From Desulfobaccales bacterium (lineage in GTDB: Bacteria; Desulfobacterota; Desulfobaccia; Desulfobaccales; 0-14-0-80-60-11): 35,860 bases of DNA. The stretch covers positions 1 through 35,860 of the forward strand of contig JAUXZG010000036.1 of NCBI GenBank assembly GCA_030694005.1, written 5' to 3'. The position numbers and the translations under genes are program-made. A model generated the notes under the pieces. The model saw only the letters and a program-made list of their open reading frames with translations, had not been told where the DNA came from and did no database searches. Below, piece after piece: positions 7,297 to 15,476 of the stretch. Every line of letters begins with the position of its first letter. Position 1 is the stretch's first letter.

Positions 7297-8715
7297 TTAG
7301 TCCTCCAGGGCGTCGATGATGCCCTCCATGTGCATGGAGCGGGAGCCTTTCACCAGGAGCCAGTCGCCGGGCTGTAAAAACTCTTTCAGGGCCTTAGCGC
7401 CCTCGGCCCGGGTGGCCACCGGCAGGATGCGTTTCGCCGCCAGGCCGGCTTCCCTGGCCCCGGCGGCCACTTCCTGCCGAAAATTGCCGTAAATCACTAA
7501 GAAATCCAGGCCCGTCCCAGCTGCCTGGCGCCCCAGTTCCCGGTGGGCCGCCGCGGCGCCGTTGCCCAACTCCAGCATGTCCCCCAGGGCCGCGGCGGCC
7601 CGGCCTTCATGCCTTAATTCCGCCAGGGTTTTCAAAGCCATGGCCATGGAACCGGGATTGGCATTGTAGCAATCGTTGAGCAGGTGCACCCCGGAAGTTA
7701 TCGTAAGGACCTGGGAGCGCCGGGCCACAGGCTGGAACGCCGCCAGGGCCGTGGCGGTCTGCGCCGGAGTAAGTCCCAGGCACAGGCCCACCCCGGTGGC
7801 GGCCAGGGCGTTGTACAGCATGTGCAACCCCGACGCCGGCAGGTTCAAAGGCCAGCTTTCTACGTGAAAGGTAAGCCGGGCTACCTGCCCGTGTCTTCCC
7901 CGGGGTTGGCGGTCGCGCGCTTGTAACTGGGCCTGGGGGCCTAAGCCGAACCCCAAAGAGCGCCCGGGGAAATTTCCCGCCAAGCGGGCCAGCCAGGGAT
8001 CATCAGCGTTGTAAATGAATTGGGCCTTTGGGTTTAGGGTCTGAACCAGCTCCCCTTTGGCCCGGGCCACCCCGGCCACATCCCCTACGCCTTCGGTGTG
8101 GGCCGGATGGACATTGGTGAGCACCCCGATGGTGGGGGCGCAAATCCGGGTCAGCCTTTGGATCTCGCCGAAGCGGTTCATGCCCATTTCCACCACCGCC
8201 GCCTCATATGTGGCGTTAAGGTCCAGCAGGGTCAGGGGCAAGCCGATGAGATTATTCAGGTTCAGCCGGTTTTTCAGGACCCTGAAGCTTAAGGCCAGCA
8301 CCCCGGCGATCATCTCTTTGGTGGTGGTCTTGCCGCAACTGCCGGTGATGGCCACCACCGGGATGGAGAAGCGAGCGCGCCAGGCCTGGGCCAAATCCCC
8401 CAGGGCCGTGAGGGTGTCGCGGACTGAGATCACTGTGATTTCCTGGGGGAAGTGAAGGACAGGGGCCGTCGGCCCCTGGCCCCCTCTCCCAAATTCCTTT
8501 TCCTCCACCAGCAATCCTCCCGCGCCCCGGCGCAAGGCCCCGGAGATAAATTTATGGCCGTCGTGGTGCTCCCCGGTAAGCGGTATGAAAAGCTGGCCGC
8601 TTTGGCAGGTGCGGGAGTCGGTGCTGACGCCGCAAAAAGTGTCCACCGCCCCGGATTGGATCAGGGTTCCCCGGGTGGCGGCGAGAATTTCTTCAGTGGT
8701 GAATTGGGCGGCCAT
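7297..8715 (-). CDS. murF: UDP-N-acetylmuramoyl-tripeptide--D-alanyl-D-alanine ligase MurF
   Basis: MurF completes the UDP-MurNAc-pentapeptide by adding D-Ala-D-Ala. The 472-residue protein has an N-terminal substrate domain with STDSRTCQSGQLFIPLTGEHHDGHKFI, the ATP loop GSCGKTTTKEM, and ligase motifs NDCYNANPGSM and LGDMLELG. The start is ATG at 8715, overlapping the murE stop codon by one base (TGATG), so the two are translationally coupled. Residues about 74-90 (FGRGGQGPTAPVLHF) are encoded by a palindromic segment matching hairpin 1 of the intergenic repeat family. This looks like an in-frame repeat insertion in a surface loop of the N-terminal domain. Otherwise the protein is intact. Confidence 0.96.
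   Translation of the reverse strand: MAAQFTTEEILAATRGTLIQSGAVDTFCGVSTDSRTCQSGQLFIPLTGEHHDGHKFISGALRRGAGGLLVEEKEFGRGGQGPTAPVLHFPQEITVISVRDTLTALGDLAQAWRARFSIPVVAITGSCGKTTTKEMIAGVLALSFRVLKNRLNLNNLIGLPLTLLDLNATYEAAVVEMGMNRFGEIQRLTRICAPTIGVLTNVHPAHTEGVGDVAGVARAKGELVQTLNPKAQFIYNADDPWLARLAGNFPGRSLGFGLGPQAQLQARDRQPRGRHGQVARLTFHVESWPLNLPASGLHMLYNALAATGVGLCLGLTPAQTATALAAFQPVARRSQVLTITSGVHLLNDCYNANPGSMAMALKTLAELRHEGRAAAALGDMLELGNGAAAAHRELGRQAAGTGLDFLVIYGNFRQEVAAGAREAGLAAKRILPVATRAEGAKALKEFLQPGDWLLVKGSRSMHMEGIIDALED
8453..8496. repeat. Repeat module embedded in frame in murF
   Basis: The plus strand shows CAGGGGCC-GTC-GGCCCCTGG followed by CCCCCTCTCCCAAATT. Read on the minus strand this is TTTGGGAGAGGGGGCC followed by an AGGGGCC/GGCCCCT stem. 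It is the same lead-plus-stem plan as the intergenic modules at 15396 and 19239, here kept in the murF reading frame. Confidence 0.6.
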
Positions 8716-10286
8716 CAGCCGTGGTACTCCATAAGGGCTGCCGTGACTTCTTCCCGGTCGTCAAAATGGCGGCGCTCTTCGCCCCAGATCTGGTAGTTTT
8801 CATGACCTTTGCCGGCCACCAGCACCGCCTCCCCTGGCCCCGCCAGTTCCACGGCCAGGCGGATGGCCTCCCGGCGGTCCGGAACCACCAGATAACCCCG
8901 CTCCCCATGGCGGGCCGAGCTTTCCGTCAATGCGGGGAGACCGCTGGACTTGAGGCCGGGCTCAATCTGGGCGATGATGGCATAAGGGTCTTCCGTCCTA
9001 GGATTGTCGCTGGTCACCACCACCAGATGGGAGGACGCCGCGGCCGCGGCGCCCATGAGGGGCCGTTTGCTCCGGTCCCGATCCCCGCCGCAGCCAAACA
9101 CCGTGATGAGGCGGGAGAAGTTCAGGGTTTTTAAGGCCGCCAAAGCCTGGGTCAGGGCCGCCGGGGTATGGGCGTAATCCACAAAAATGCTGGGGCCAGC
9201 CGGGGGGCCAAAACGTTCCAAGCGCCCCGGCACCACTTTTAAAGCGGCAATGCCTTGGGCCACCGCCTCCGGAGACACCCCCAGGCCCAGGGCCGTGGCC
9301 GCGGCCGCCAGGATGTTGGCCAGGTTGAAAGGCCCCACCAGGCGCGAGTTGATTTCCAGTTCCCCGGCGGGAGTGGTGAGGCGGACATCAAGGCCGTCCT
9401 GGCGGAACCGGGAGAAAAGCGGCCGCACTTGACTTAAGGGATGGCAACCGTAGGTGAGGGTGGGGGTCTCCACGCGCTCCAGAAGCTCCAATCCCCGGGG
9501 ATCGTCCAGGTTGATCACGGCCAGTCCTTGGGGCGCCGCCCCGTTGACCAAAATTTCCAAGAAAAGTCTGGCCTTGGCGCCAAAATAGTCGTCCAGGTCA
9601 AGGTGATAGTCCAGGTGATCCTGGGACAGGTTGGTGAAGACCCCGGCGGCAAAGGTGGCGCCGTCCACCCGTCTTAAATCCAGGGCGTGGGAGGAAACCT
9701 CCAGGGCCACATGGCTTACCCCCCGGACGCGCATGTCCCGCAGCAGCCTTTGCAAGTCCAGGGATTCCGGGGTGGTCACCGGGGCCGGCCAGGTGTGCCG
9801 GCCCACCCGATAATTCACGGTGCCCACCACCCCCACCCGGTGGCCGGCAGCCGCCAGGATGGCTTCCAAAAGATAAGTGGTGCTGGTCTTGCCGTTGGTG
9901 CCGGTGATCCCCACCAGCACCAGTTCCCGGCTGGGATGGTCGTAAAAGGCGGCGCTCAAATGGGCCAGGGCCAGGCGGGCCTGGGGTACCCTGACCACCG
10001 TAACCCCGGACAACCGGGGCGGGTCCTGCTCGGTAACGATGACTTTGGCGCCCCGGCTCAAGGCTGCACTAAGGAAGCGGTGACCGTCGGTGCGCAACCC
10101 CTTGAGGGCTACAAAGATACCCCCGGGGATCACTTCTTGGGAATGGTAAGCCAAACCGGTGATGGGGAGGGTATCATCTCCCAGAACCTGACAGCCCTCC
10201 AAACCGGCCAAAAGCTGTCTCAAGGTCTTGGGGGAGAAAAGATCTCTTTGCACCGGCCCTCTCGCTCGCTTGGGATAGGATTTCAT
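8715..10286 (-). CDS. murE: UDP-MurNAc-L-Ala-D-Glu--meso-diaminopimelate ligase MurE
   Basis: MurE adds the third stem-peptide residue. The ATP loop is GITGTNGKTSTTYLLE. The C-terminal substrate motif is DNPRTEDP, the form that selects meso-diaminopimelate rather than lysine, pointing to a Gram-negative type wall. Other family blocks are ALEVSSHALDLRRVDG and FVDYAHTPAALTQAL. The ATG at 10286 gives 523 residues but lacks a clear Shine-Dalgarno. A GTG a dozen codons further in (before QRDLFSPKTL) has GAGAGGG upstream and is an alternative start. Downstream it is coupled to murF by a TGATG overlap. The upstream 333-base gap to ftsI is filled with palindromes and a possible terminator, so murE may need its own promoter. 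Confidence 0.95.
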   Translation of the reverse strand: MKSYPKRARGPVQRDLFSPKTLRQLLAGLEGCQVLGDDTLPITGLAYHSQEVIPGGIFVALKGLRTDGHRFLSAALSRGAKVIVTEQDPPRLSGVTVVRVPQARLALAHLSAAFYDHPSRELVLVGITGTNGKTSTTYLLEAILAAAGHRVGVVGTVNYRVGRHTWPAPVTTPESLDLQRLLRDMRVRGVSHVALEVSSHALDLRRVDGATFAAGVFTNLSQDHLDYHLDLDDYFGAKARLFLEILVNGAAPQGLAVINLDDPRGLELLERVETPTLTYGCHPLSQVRPLFSRFRQDGLDVRLTTPAGELEINSRLVGPFNLANILAAAATALGLGVSPEAVAQGIAALKVVPGRLERFGPPAGPSIFVDYAHTPAALTQALAALKTLNFSRLITVFGCGGDRDRSKRPLMGAAAAASSHLVVVTSDNPRTEDPYAIIAQIEPGLKSSGLPALTESSARHGERGYLVVPDRREAIRLAVELAGPGEAVLVAGKGHENYQIWGEERRHFDDREEVTAALMEYHG

Positions 10287-10619
10287 AAATTAGGGTAACG
10301 TTATTAAACAGCCCCCCTCACCCCAGCCCTCTCCCCCCGCCGGCGGGGGGAGAGGGTGTTATTAGTTTCTCCCGGTTATCAAGGGTCGCATTATTGGAGG
10401 TCCAGCTTTATCCCCTCTCCCCCAATGGGGGAGAGGGTTAGGGGGAAGGAGCCGAGGGGTGACGGCCCTGGCCCCCTTTAAGTGGCCCCTATCCCCCCAA
10501 TTCCCATAGGGTATTGAGGTACAGGGCTTGGGGGTTCCTCCCTCGGTTCCTTAGATTAAATCCTATAAAAACTTCCGGTTCTTGGCAAGAGCCAGAACCA
10601 CTCCAGGCTGAAGCCGCCC
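10287..10619. repeat. Palindrome-rich gap between murE and the ftsI-type gene
   Basis: No gene is evident in this 333-base stretch. It carries a perfect 30-base palindrome at 10327-10356 (CCCTCTCCCCCC centred on GCCGGC) and a second copy of the family at 10412-10437. A short GGGGTGACGGCCCTGGCCCCC segment near 10455-10480 resembles part of the multi-hairpin elements. The hairpin at 10577-10599 is listed separately. Confidence 0.7.
10564..10599 (-). terminator. Possible intrinsic terminator after the ftsI-type gene
   Basis: Read on the minus strand, GGTTCTGGC pairs with GCCAAGAACC (one-base bulge) around a short loop, followed a few bases later by a GTTTTTATA tract. It lies 20 bases beyond the stop codon of the penicillin-binding protein gene. 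The uridine tract is short, so termination may be partial, as would be needed if murE is read from upstream. Confidence 0.4.
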
Positions 10620-12677
10620 TCAGGAGGGGGACTGGAATTTCACCAGACAAGTGCCTCCAGGGGAAATGGCGGTGCCGGGCGACGGCTCCTGACCAACGGC
10701 CATGCCGCTCCCCTCGAAGCGACAATGTAGTCCGGACCGGTGCAGCAGGTCCAGGACTTGACGGATAGTGAGACCCCGCAGGTCCGGCATCACATGTAAA
10801 GGTTCCTTGGAGGTCTTGGGTTTGAGTGGTGGCTGCTTGAATTCCGGGGCCGCCGGGGCGGCCACGGCCGGAGTGGGCATCAGACTGGCCAGCACCGGGA
10901 CATTATCCTGCTTGAGCTCTTTGGCGGGATAGTACCCCAGGACTCTTAAGGATTGCGCGGCAATCTCTTTAAAAACCGGGGCGGCCACCACCCCGCCATA
11001 GATGGCGCCTTTGGGTTCATCGATGAACACGCTGATGGCCAGCACCGGCTTGTTAGCCGGCACCATCCCCATAAATACGGCGGTAAATTTGTGGTGGGAA
11101 TAAGCCCGGCCTACCAGCTTTTGGGCGGTGCCGGTCTTGCCGGCCACGGTGAAGCCCTCGGGCACGGCCAAAGGGGCGGTGCCGCCGGCCTGGGTTACCG
11201 TCTCCATAATGGCCAGCATAGTCTGAGCGGTCTGTTGGGACAGCACCCGCCTTACCGGACGCGGGTGAAATTCCTCCACTTTCTCCCCCTGGGCGCTGAC
11301 AATCTCTTTTACCAAAAGGGGCTCCATCAGGACCCCGTCGTTGCCCATGGCCGACAGGGCCATGGTCATTTGCAAGGGAGTGACGGACACTCCCTGCCCG
11401 AAGGCCAGGGTGGCCCGATCTATGGGAGAACGGCACAGGCGGAGGTTTTTCAAGAGTCCCGCATTCTCTCCAGGGAAGAAGATGTTGGTGGGGCGGCCGA
11501 AACCGAAGGACCTCAGATAGTGGTCCAGCTTTTCCGGGCCGGTGCGGTTGGCGAGCTTGGCCGCGCCGATGTTGCTGGATTTCTGCACAATCTGCTGCAC
11601 CGTCAGGGTGCCGTAAGGGTGCACATCGTGAATCACCTCTTTGGGCCCCAGGCGATAGACCCCGTTTTCGCAGTGGAATTTGTCGCTGGGCTTAACTACC
11701 TGGGCGTCCAGGGCAGACGCGGCAATGAAGATCTTGAAGGCAGAACCTGGCTCCAAGGCGTGGGTGAGGTTGCGGTTGCGGCGAGCCTCCTCCGAGTATT
11801 GGGCCTGGCGGTTGGGGTCCATGGCCGGCGACTGGGCCATGGCCAGGATCTCGCCGGTTTGCGGCTGCACCACCAGGGCCAGCCCCCCGGCGGCGTGATA
11901 TTTTTCTATCCCCCGGGCCAGCTCTTTTTCGGCGATATATTGCAGGGTGCGGTCCAGGGTGAGGACCACATTGTGGCCCATGACATCAGGGTCCCAGACC
12001 TTTTCCCCGCTGACCACGATGTGACCCCGGGCATCCAGCAATTTCGTGCATTTCTTGGGTTTGCCATAGAGATAGTTATCGTACTGGAACTCTATCCCTT
12101 CCAGACCCTCGTCGTCTATATTGCAAAATCCCAATACCGGTCCGGCTAAGGCCTGTTGGGGATAATAGCGCCGGGCTTCCGGGATCAGGTAGATGGCATC
12201 GCTATCCCGGCGCGCGTTGCCGCCTTTTCCGGCCGGCGTTTTTTGGTCCTGGGCGGCTTGCCAGGCCAGGAAAGCCTCTTCCCGTTCCGGGGTGAGGTGG
12301 CGTTTTACCCAGACAAAGGGACGGGCCCGGGTGAGGATTTCTTTCAACTCCCGGGTTTTAAACCCTAAAATCGGAGCCAGTTCCCGGCTCAGACGGTTGA
12401 CGTTCTTGATCTGGGAGGGATGCGCCACTACGGAAGAGACCCGGGTGCTGATGGCCAGCTCGTTGCCCCGGCGGTCCAGGATCATGCCCCTGACCGGCAA
12501 GATGGGGAAGTATTTCTGGTGTTCCCGGGTAGCTTCTTCTCTCAGGTCTGGGCCCCTAATGGCTTGCAGGTAGAAAAACCTGCCGCAGAGCCATAAACCA
12601 ATACAGGCCAGGCCCAGTGCCACCAGGAGGATGCGCAGGCGCACCCATTTGCCGATCTCGGGATTCACCGGATTCAT
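10620..12677 (-). CDS. ftsI: Septal penicillin-binding protein (FtsI/SpoVD type transpeptidase) with a PASTA domain
   Basis: This class B penicillin-binding protein cross-links septal peptidoglycan in the periplasm. It has 685 residues and one N-terminal membrane anchor (about residues 14-36). The dimerisation domain includes GMILDRRGNELA. The transpeptidase domain has SAFK (catalytic Ser312), SSN (367-369) and KTGT (514-517). The C-terminal 60 residues (MPDLRGLTIRQVLDLLHRSGLHC to CLVKF) form one PASTA domain. PASTA-bearing FtsI is the rule in Gram-positives (SpoVD, PBP2x) and occurs in several deeper Gram-negative groups, but not in the enterobacterial enzyme. The start is ATG at 12677, overlapping the ftsL stop, so the two are coupled. 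A Pro/Ala-rich linker (about 590-625) joins the catalytic and PASTA domains. Confidence 0.93.
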   Translation of the reverse strand: MNPVNPEIGKWVRLRILLVALGLACIGLWLCGRFFYLQAIRGPDLREEATREHQKYFPILPVRGMILDRRGNELAISTRVSSVVAHPSQIKNVNRLSRELAPILGFKTRELKEILTRARPFVWVKRHLTPEREEAFLAWQAAQDQKTPAGKGGNARRDSDAIYLIPEARRYYPQQALAGPVLGFCNIDDEGLEGIEFQYDNYLYGKPKKCTKLLDARGHIVVSGEKVWDPDVMGHNVVLTLDRTLQYIAEKELARGIEKYHAAGGLALVVQPQTGEILAMAQSPAMDPNRQAQYSEEARRNRNLTHALEPGSAFKIFIAASALDAQVVKPSDKFHCENGVYRLGPKEVIHDVHPYGTLTVQQIVQKSSNIGAAKLANRTGPEKLDHYLRSFGFGRPTNIFFPGENAGLLKNLRLCRSPIDRATLAFGQGVSVTPLQMTMALSAMGNDGVLMEPLLVKEIVSAQGEKVEEFHPRPVRRVLSQQTAQTMLAIMETVTQAGGTAPLAVPEGFTVAGKTGTAQKLVGRAYSHHKFTAVFMGMVPANKPVLAISVFIDEPKGAIYGGVVAAPVFKEIAAQSLRVLGYYPAKELKQDNVPVLASLMPTPAVAAPAAPEFKQPPLKPKTSKEPLHVMPDLRGLTIRQVLDLLHRSGLHCRFEGSGMAVGQEPSPGTAISPGGTCLVKFQSPS

Positions 12678-13024
12678 CTGAGGTTCACGACCTGGGAAGG
12701 TCGGGGGGCCTCCATGCCGTATTCCGCCGCCAGTTTCTCCAGGCGGGAGATGGTCGTAAGGTTGGCGAGCTCAATCTTCAGTTTGCCGTTCATATCCCGG
12801 AACTGCTTCTGAGTCTCCTTGGCCTGGGAGATATGGTAGTTCAGGGTGATATTCTGTAAATCCCCCCAGGCCAGAAATAAGGAGGTAAATATGACCGCCG
12901 CGGTGGCCAGGACAAAACCTGTCACCACCGGGCGCCCCCAACGCCAGGGGCGGCTCACCTTGCGGTTGCGAGATATGAGCACTTGACCCACGGCATTCAA
13001 GCGAAGAGTGATATTGCCGGGCAT
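12674..13024 (-). CDS. ftsL: Cell division protein FtsL-like
   Basis: This 116-residue bitopic protein has a basic N-terminus, one membrane span (about VVTGFVLATAAVIFTSLFLAW) and a periplasmic coiled coil rich in Lys/Glu/Leu, ending LEKLAAEYGMEAPRPSQVVNL. That ending is the usual FtsL/DivIC motif. FtsL bridges FtsQ/FtsB with the FtsW-FtsI synthase. Primary-sequence conservation in the family is weak, so the call leans on topology and on position between rsmH and the penicillin-binding protein gene. The ATG at 13024 has a near-perfect AAAGGAGGTGAGG ribosome-binding site. The stop overlaps the next start. Confidence 0.88.
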   Translation of the reverse strand: MPGNITLRLNAVGQVLISRNRKVSRPWRWGRPVVTGFVLATAAVIFTSLFLAWGDLQNITLNYHISQAKETQKQFRDMNGKLKIELANLTTISRLEKLAAEYGMEAPRPSQVVNLR

Positions 13025-13043
13025 CCCTCACCTCCTTTGAGTA

Positions 13044-13931
13044 TTAGGCGGTTCTTTCGGCCACGCGCAGTTTGGCGCTGCGGGACCTGGGGTTGCGTTC
13101 AACTTCTTCAGGGGTAGGCGTTAAGGGTTTTCGGGAGAGGCGGCGCATCACCCCGGCCCGCTCCCATACCGCCAGGCGCTGCTTTACCCGCCGGTCTTCC
13201 AGGGAATGATAGGAGATCACTGCCAGGCGGCCGCCGGGCAGGAGCCAGCCCGGCGCCTGTTCCAGAAAGGCGTCCAACTGCTCCAGTTCCCGGTTCACCG
13301 CGATCCTTAAGGCCTGGAAGACCCGGGTGGCGGGATTGATTCTCCCCCTCCGCCCCCCGGGTCCCTGGGCCTGTTGAATGACTGTCACTAACTGCCGGGT
13401 GGTCTTAAAATGGGCCTGACGCCGGGCCTGGATGATAAAGCGGGCGAGACGCCGGGCCCGGGGCTCTTCCCCATAATCCCGAAAAATCTTCTCCAAAACT
13501 GCCGGAGAGGCGTGGTTTAACAGCTGGGCCGCAGTCACCGCCTCAACCTCCGGATTGAACCGCATGTCTAAAGGCTCATCCCCCTGAAAGGAGAACCCCC
13601 GCTGGGAATGCTGCAACTGATAGGAGGACAGGCCCAGGTCCAGAAGAATGCCGGCTACCCCTTTGACGCCTTGCATTTCCAGCAGTTCCCCCAGTTGGGC
13701 GTAAGAGCGGTGAAATAATAAAAATCTGGAGGTGTAGTGAGCCAACCGGGTGGCGGTTGCTGTCAGGGCCGCGGGATCTTGATCCAAACCCCATAACTCC
13801 CCCCCCGGGGTGCTGCGGTCCAGGATGGCGGCGGCGTGCCCCCCCTCACCCACAGTGCCATCCACATACAGGTAGCCAGGCCGGCAATTGAGGCCCACTA
13901 ACACCTCCGTTACCATAACCGGTTCATGCAC
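13044..13931 (-). CDS. rsmH: 16S rRNA (cytosine(1402)-N(4))-methyltransferase RsmH
   Basis: RsmH (MraW) uses S-adenosylmethionine to methylate C1402 of 16S rRNA in the decoding centre. The protein opens with the diagnostic HEPVMVTEVL and VDGTVGEGGHAAAIL (SAM-binding). It continues with LDLGLSSYQLQHSQRGFSFQGDEPLDMR, RVFQALRIAVNREL and ISYHSLEDRRVK, all hallmark blocks. The 295-residue length is slightly short of the 300-315 norm. The start is GTG at 13931; the next methionine would cut into the HEPV motif. No strong Shine-Dalgarno is visible, but mraZ ends 17 bases upstream, so coupling is likely. Confidence 0.97.
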   Translation of the reverse strand: MHEPVMVTEVLVGLNCRPGYLYVDGTVGEGGHAAAILDRSTPGGELWGLDQDPAALTATATRLAHYTSRFLLFHRSYAQLGELLEMQGVKGVAGILLDLGLSSYQLQHSQRGFSFQGDEPLDMRFNPEVEAVTAAQLLNHASPAVLEKIFRDYGEEPRARRLARFIIQARRQAHFKTTRQLVTVIQQAQGPGGRRGRINPATRVFQALRIAVNRELEQLDAFLEQAPGWLLPGGRLAVISYHSLEDRRVKQRLAVWERAGVMRRLSRKPLTPTPEEVERNPRSRSAKLRVAERTA

Positions 13932-13948
13932 CGGATATTGGTCTTTGC

Positions 13949-14383
13949 CTAGATCAATAATTCGTGCAGTACCTCTTCCTTGATGCCTTCCTCTAATTTT
14001 TTCCGATGGGCCTCAAAGGTCTGGCGGTCCCAGACCTCAAAGCAGCGCACCGCGCCCACCAGGCTCACCTCCCGGGTGAGCTTGGCATATTCCCTTAAAT
14101 TTTGGGGAACCAGGATGCGCCCCTGGCGGTCCAGGGGGCATTCCTGGACGCCGGAGATCAGAAAACGCTGAAAGGCCCGGTAATCTTTATTGAACAGGGC
14201 CTTTTCCCCTAACCTGGCTTCCACCTTCAGCCATTCGGATTGGGGAAAGGCCAGGAGATAATTGTCGAAATTGGTGAGAATGATCTGGCGGTCCTGGCGT
14301 TCCTGCAAAATTTCCCGGTAGCGGGGCGGAATACTGACCCGGCCTTTGTTATCCATCAAGTGGAAGTAGCTACCGGTGAACAT
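13949..14383 (-). CDS. mraZ: Transcriptional regulator MraZ
   Basis: MraZ is a ring-forming DNA-binding protein of the AbrB/SpoVT swapped-hairpin class that controls the dcw cluster. The 144-residue protein shows the two tandem domains. The first is FTGSYFHLMDNKGRVSIPPRYREIL, and the second contains ECPLDRQGRILVPQNLREYAKL, each with the D-x-x-G-R motif. The start is ATG at 14383. It is first in the cluster, directly downstream of four 10-bp TGGG-type repeats that fit its known operator class, so autoregulation is expected. Confidence 0.96.
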   Translation of the reverse strand: MFTGSYFHLMDNKGRVSIPPRYREILQERQDRQIILTNFDNYLLAFPQSEWLKVEARLGEKALFNKDYRAFQRFLISGVQECPLDRQGRILVPQNLREYAKLTREVSLVGAVRCFEVWDRQTFEAHRKKLEEGIKEEVLHELLI

Positions 14384-14422
14384 AAGCCCCCATCAATTCC
14401 CACTCTAATCCACTTTTTCCCA
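14383..14422 (-). promoter_or_regulatory. MraZ-box array: four tandem 10-bp TGGG repeats
   Basis: Read on the minus strand, four decamers follow each other without a gap: TGGGAAAAAG, TGGATTAGAG, TGGGAATTGA and TGGGGGCTTA, the last touching the mraZ start codon. MraZ is known to bind direct TGGG-type repeats with a 10-bp period ahead of mraZ. One of the four repeats is degenerate (TGGA). A fifth TGGG lies directly upstream but out of the 10-bp period. Confidence 0.85.
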
Positions 14423-14431
14423 CCCAAAGCC

Positions 14432-14461
14432 AAAATACGTCCTTTGTTAGGGAATTGTCAA
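14432..14461 (-). promoter_or_regulatory. Sigma-70 type promoter of the dcw cluster
   Basis: On the minus strand, TTGACA (14456-14461, perfect -35) is followed after 18 bases by TATTTT (14432-14437). An A/T-rich run lies upstream (14461-14490) and may act as an UP element. The MraZ boxes begin 9 bases downstream of the -10, so bound MraZ would cover the start of transcription. Confidence 0.7.
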
Positions 14462-14490
14462 GAAAAAAAATTAACAAAAAAGAAATTATG

Positions 14491-14867
14491 GTCAGGGGGA
14501 AAACCGCGGCTAGACAGGGGAAAATCAGGGTCAGGGGTCTATAAGTTGTGCAAGCCTCACCCTCAACCCCCAACCCCTTGTGGGGGATGGGCCGGGGTAT
14601 TTGAGGGAAGACTTAGGAAAAAACCTCTATAAAAAATTCTCCGGAGATCTTTTTGGCGTTACTCCAGGGAAGTAAAGGGGCCGGGTCGGGAGTTTAGGCG
14701 CTAGAAAAAGAGAAGGGCAAGGGCAAGAGGGGTTTTAGACCCCCGGCCTTTTCTGCCAACCCCGAGAAGGGGGTAGTAAGGGAAGATTGAGGGGGGAGGC
14801 TTTTTACCAAAAAGTTCCCTGGCCCTCTCCGCCATTCAATTTATCAATATCCTGATAGAGGGCAGGT
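14491..14867. other. Gap between ruvX and the dcw promoter, no gene seen
   Basis: I see no credible gene here. The stretch holds a degraded copy of the GC-rich repeat type at about 14558-14610 (ACCCTCAACCCCCAACCCC with GGGGGATGGGCCGGGG). A few short G-rich runs follow at 14676-14790. Near 14820-14864 a GCCCTCT/AGAGGGC pair spans about 28 bases; it lies just beyond the ruvX stop and could be a weak terminator stem, but it has no uridine tract. Confidence 0.5.
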
Positions 14868-15299
14868 TTATTGAGATCTGTGTCTGTGGTCCAGATAGGA
14901 TTGTAAAATCAGCACCGCGGCCAGCTTGTCCACCACCTGGCGCCGCCGTCGGCGGCTGACATCCGCCATAAGCAGCACACGTTCGGCTTCTACGGAAGTG
15001 AGCCGCTCCTCCCAGGGGATCACTGCCACTCCCAGGGTCTCGCCCAGGGATTGGGCCAGGTCCAGGATCTCCGGCGCCTGCTTTCCCAGGCGGCCGTCCA
15101 TATGGCGGGGGAGGCCCACCACAATTTCTATTACGTGATATTCTCGGGCAACTTTAAGGAGATTGGCCAGGTCAGCCTGCCGGTCTTGCCGGGTGAGGAC
15201 TGCCAATCCCTGGGCGGTGATCCCCAGGGGATCGCTCACGGCCAGGCCGATGCGTTTCTCCCCCACATCCAGAGCCAGGATGCGCACTTCTTGACCCAC
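14868..15299 (-). CDS. ruvX: Putative pre-16S rRNA nuclease RuvX/YqgF
   Basis: RuvX (YqgF) is an RNase H-fold nuclease, best known for maturing the 5' end of 16S rRNA. The protein shows RILALDVGEKRIGLAVSDPLG (first catalytic Asp), EIVVGLPRHMDG and WEERLTSVEAERVL (catalytic Glu). It ends with DKLAAVLILQSYLD, which carries the last catalytic Asp. I start it at GTG 15299 (VGQEVRILALD), preceded by GAGAGGAG at good spacing, giving 143 residues, close to the family's roughly 138. The frame is open upstream to 15656, but that part overlaps the divergent phosphodiesterase gene and a repeat and is not plausible protein. Confidence 0.93.
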   Translation of the reverse strand: MGQEVRILALDVGEKRIGLAVSDPLGITAQGLAVLTRQDRQADLANLLKVAREYHVIEIVVGLPRHMDGRLGKQAPEILDLAQSLGETLGVAVIPWEERLTSVEAERVLLMADVSRRRRRQVVDKLAAVLILQSYLDHRHRSQ

Positions 15300-15395
15300 C
15301 AGCTCTCCTCTCGCCTTGTCAGTCGTAGTTCTTTCCTTTAATATATAAAAAACGGCCAAATGCACAAGGGTTGGCCCGGAGTTATGACGAAAAAA

Positions 15396-15442
15396 TGGGG
15401 GGAGGGGGTAAGGGGCCTCGGCCCTTAGCCCCCTCCCCCACA
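15396..15442. repeat. Single-hairpin repeat module between ruvX and the GDPD gene
   Basis: TGGGGGGAGGGGGTAAGGGGCC pairs with GGCCCTTAGCCCCCTCCCCCA around a two-base loop. It matches hairpin 1 of the three-hairpin elements and here stands alone in the divergent gap. Confidence 0.75.
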
Positions 15443-15476
15443 AATCACTGCTCAAAATTGTAATAGGAAACTCATT

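Noticed and set aside
10953-12149. 398-codon plus-strand open frame opposite ftsI
   Set aside because: Antisense shadow of a clearly functional gene; His/Gly-rich composition and no recognisable domain or start signal.
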